Assembly (NCBI GenBank): GCA_958296445.1
Contig: OY282565.1
Span: 2,063,570 to 2,127,569, forward strand
DNA from: an uncultured Dehalococcoidia bacterium
Lineage (GTDB): Bacteria > Chloroflexota > Dehalococcoidia > Lucifugimonadales > UBA3495
Length of the DNA stretch: 64,000 nucleotides
Reading direction: 5' to 3'
Each line of letters begins with the position of its first letter. Position 1 is the stretch's first letter. The notes under the pieces are model-generated. The model was not told the DNA's origin, did not search any database, and was given only the letters and a program-made list of their open reading frames with translations. Shown in pieces: positions 62,852 through 64,000 of the stretch. The position numbers and the translations under genes were made by a program.

Positions 62852-63808
62852 ATGCTGCGACTGTTCCGGCGCAACCGGCAAGAAGAAATCAAGGCCACCC
62901 AGCAGGCAGTCAAACCCAGCCGCGACCGCTGGTTTGGCCGCATTGCCAACCTGCTCCGCTCCTCCCGGCTGGACGATTCCGTATGGGATGAAATAGAGGA
63001 AATCCTCATTTCCGCCGACGTCGGCGTGGATACCTCCCTGCGCCTCATCGAGCGGCTGAAACAGCAGGTGCGGCAGGAACGCCTTAATTCCCCCGAAGCA
63101 GTCACCGATGCGCTGAAACAGGCATTGACCCAAGACCTAGCAACATCCGGGGAAGAAACCGACATAGATGTATCCCACGGCCCCGGCCGCCCCTACGTAA
63201 TCCTCATGGTAGGAGTCAACGGGGTCGGCAAAACCACCAGCATCGGCAAGCTGGCCCATCATTTCACCCAGTCGGGCCGCAAAGTGATTCTAGGCGCGGG
63301 CGACACCTTTCGCGCCGCCGCCGCCGAGCAGTTGGAAATCCTAGGCCAGCGCGTAGGAGTCGACGTCATCCGCCACACGGCGGGGGCCGACCCCGGCGCA
63401 GTGGCCTACGACGCTTATCAGGCCAGCAAATCCCGGGGAGCCGACATCTTAATTTTCGACACCGCCGGCCGGCTGCACACCAAATCCAATCTTATGGAAG
63501 AACTGCGAAAGATTCACCGCGTGCTGAAACGGCAGGATTCCGCCGCCCCCCACGAGGTGATTCTAACCCTAGACGCCACCACCGGACACAACGGCCTAGC
63601 CCAGGCCAAATCCTTCCGCGAAGCCGTAGACTGCACCGGCATCTTTCTAGCCAAGCTAGACGGCACAGCCCGCGGCGGCATAGTCCTAGCCATCAAACAA
63701 GAACTCCAAGTCCCTATCCTGTTCATAGGCACCGGCGAGGGAATGGCCGACATAGCCCCCTTCAACGCCGACGACTTCGTGGAAGCCCTCCTTGAGCCGG
63801 TTCCCTAA
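62852..63808 (+). CDS. ftsY: Signal recognition particle receptor FtsY
   Basis: 318 residues, 60 bp after rnc. N-terminal four-helix domain, then the SRP GTPase: MVGVNGVGKTTSIGKLAHHF (P-loop), GAGDTFRAAAAEQLEIL, IFDTAGRLHTKSNLMEEL, LTLDATTGHNGL, LAKLDGTARGGIVLAI and GTGEGMADIAPF. No acidic membrane-targeting A domain, as in many FtsY. Receives ribosome-SRP complexes at the membrane. Confidence 0.97.
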   Translation: MLRLFRRNRQEEIKATQQAVKPSRDRWFGRIANLLRSSRLDDSVWDEIEEILISADVGVDTSLRLIERLKQQVRQERLNSPEAVTDALKQALTQDLATSGEETDIDVSHGPGRPYVILMVGVNGVGKTTSIGKLAHHFTQSGRKVILGAGDTFRAAAAEQLEILGQRVGVDVIRHTAGADPGAVAYDAYQASKSRGADILIFDTAGRLHTKSNLMEELRKIHRVLKRQDSAAPHEVILTLDATTGHNGLAQAKSFREAVDCTGIFLAKLDGTARGGIVLAIKQELQVPILFIGTGEGMADIAPFNADDFVEALLEPVP

Positions 63809-64000
63809 CCCGCCCGCCACTCCCGGAACCCCCCTTCCTTTCGGGAATCACCTACCTTGCCGTCCACCATTCCGCCAACCCCGTCATCCCGGCCAACCCT
63901 ATAATTCCCGCCAACCCGTCATTCCGGTCAACCCCGGATTCCCGCCAACTCCGTCATTCCAGCGCAGGCGGGAATGAAAAAAGAGGGCCGCGCCACAGCG
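63809..64000. repeat. Intergenic array of degenerate CGTCATTCCCGCCAACCC units
   Basis: At least five irregular units of TTCC(C/G)GCCAACCCCGTCAT, ending in the palindrome TTCCAGCGCAGGCGGGAA at 63952-63974. No gene is seen to the window edge. Confidence 0.55.

Overview
The window is a GC-rich bacterial chromosome segment, most likely from a Chloroflexota lineage (Dehalococcoidia/SAR202-like). I infer this from three things. There is an 11-gene complex I operon lacking nuoE/F/G. There is a very large membrane protein with the YYY/DUF2298 architecture typical of Chloroflexota and archaea. There is also a catabolic set (FMN monooxygenase-like protein, family III CoA-transferase, acyl-CoA dehydrogenase, MmgE/PrpD, hydantoinase, metallo-beta-lactamase-fold lactonase) familiar from SAR202-type organic-matter degraders. 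No rRNA or tRNA gene was seen, so the taxonomy is inference. All comparisons were made by eye.

Layout. 1-16.7 kb: catabolic genes (truncated GH88/105-type hydrolase, lactonase-like hydrolase, luciferase-like oxidoreductase, ferritin-like protein, acyl-CoA dehydrogenase, MmgE/PrpD, CoA-transferase, hydantoinase, two alpha/beta hydrolases), two DUF4258/DUF2283 pairs, a low-GC TPR gene, cobI/cbiL and leuS. 16.9-21.7 kb: a plus-strand potassium-uptake cluster (TrkH, TrkA-type subunits, Usp), then pheA. 21.7-22.2 kb: a 37-bp tandem repeat and a strong candidate for a structured non-coding RNA with its own consensus promoter and terminator. 22.2-30.6 kb: the giant glycosyltransferase/YYY protein, gap, a third toxin/antitoxin-like pair, eno and a LOG-like protein. 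30.6-42.1 kb: nuoABC-[two HicB-like genes]-nuoDHIJKLMN behind a TTGACA-17-TATAGT promoter. 42.3-47.2 kb: a 98-bp tandem repeat, a PncC-like/nucleotidyltransferase fusion, a flavin reductase-like protein, a TolB-like lipoprotein and an amidohydrolase. 47.3-58.1 kb: a rearranged region with two copies of a 293-bp inverted-repeat element. 58.2-63.8 kb: an oxidoreductase, cca, a DsbA-family gene with an in-frame UGA, rnc and ftsY.

Two observations stand out. First, the DsbA-like gene at 61261-61887 has UGA exactly where its relatives carry the catalytic Cys (YYDFR-UGA-PFVY). A perfect 7-bp stem with a GU-containing loop begins 14 nt downstream, and the gene has a consensus promoter and Shine-Dalgarno sequence, so it is a strong selenoprotein candidate. 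Second, the two 293-bp elements have perfect 24-bp terminal inverted repeats and lie in opposite orientation. Each abuts a truncated copy of one gene of a convergent nuclease/DNA-glycosylase pair. The same 8-bp target sequence (CTATCCCC and its complement) lies outside both. This fits insertion of one composite element carrying captured 3' gene ends, followed by an inversion of about 9 kb between the captured copy and the resident locus.

The chromosome also carries many short interspersed palindromes (a CGCAGAG family, GTAGGGGC hairpins, a TTCCCGCnnnnGCGGGAA family, a CCGGGGGAGG family). Several of these have been absorbed in frame into protein-coding genes.
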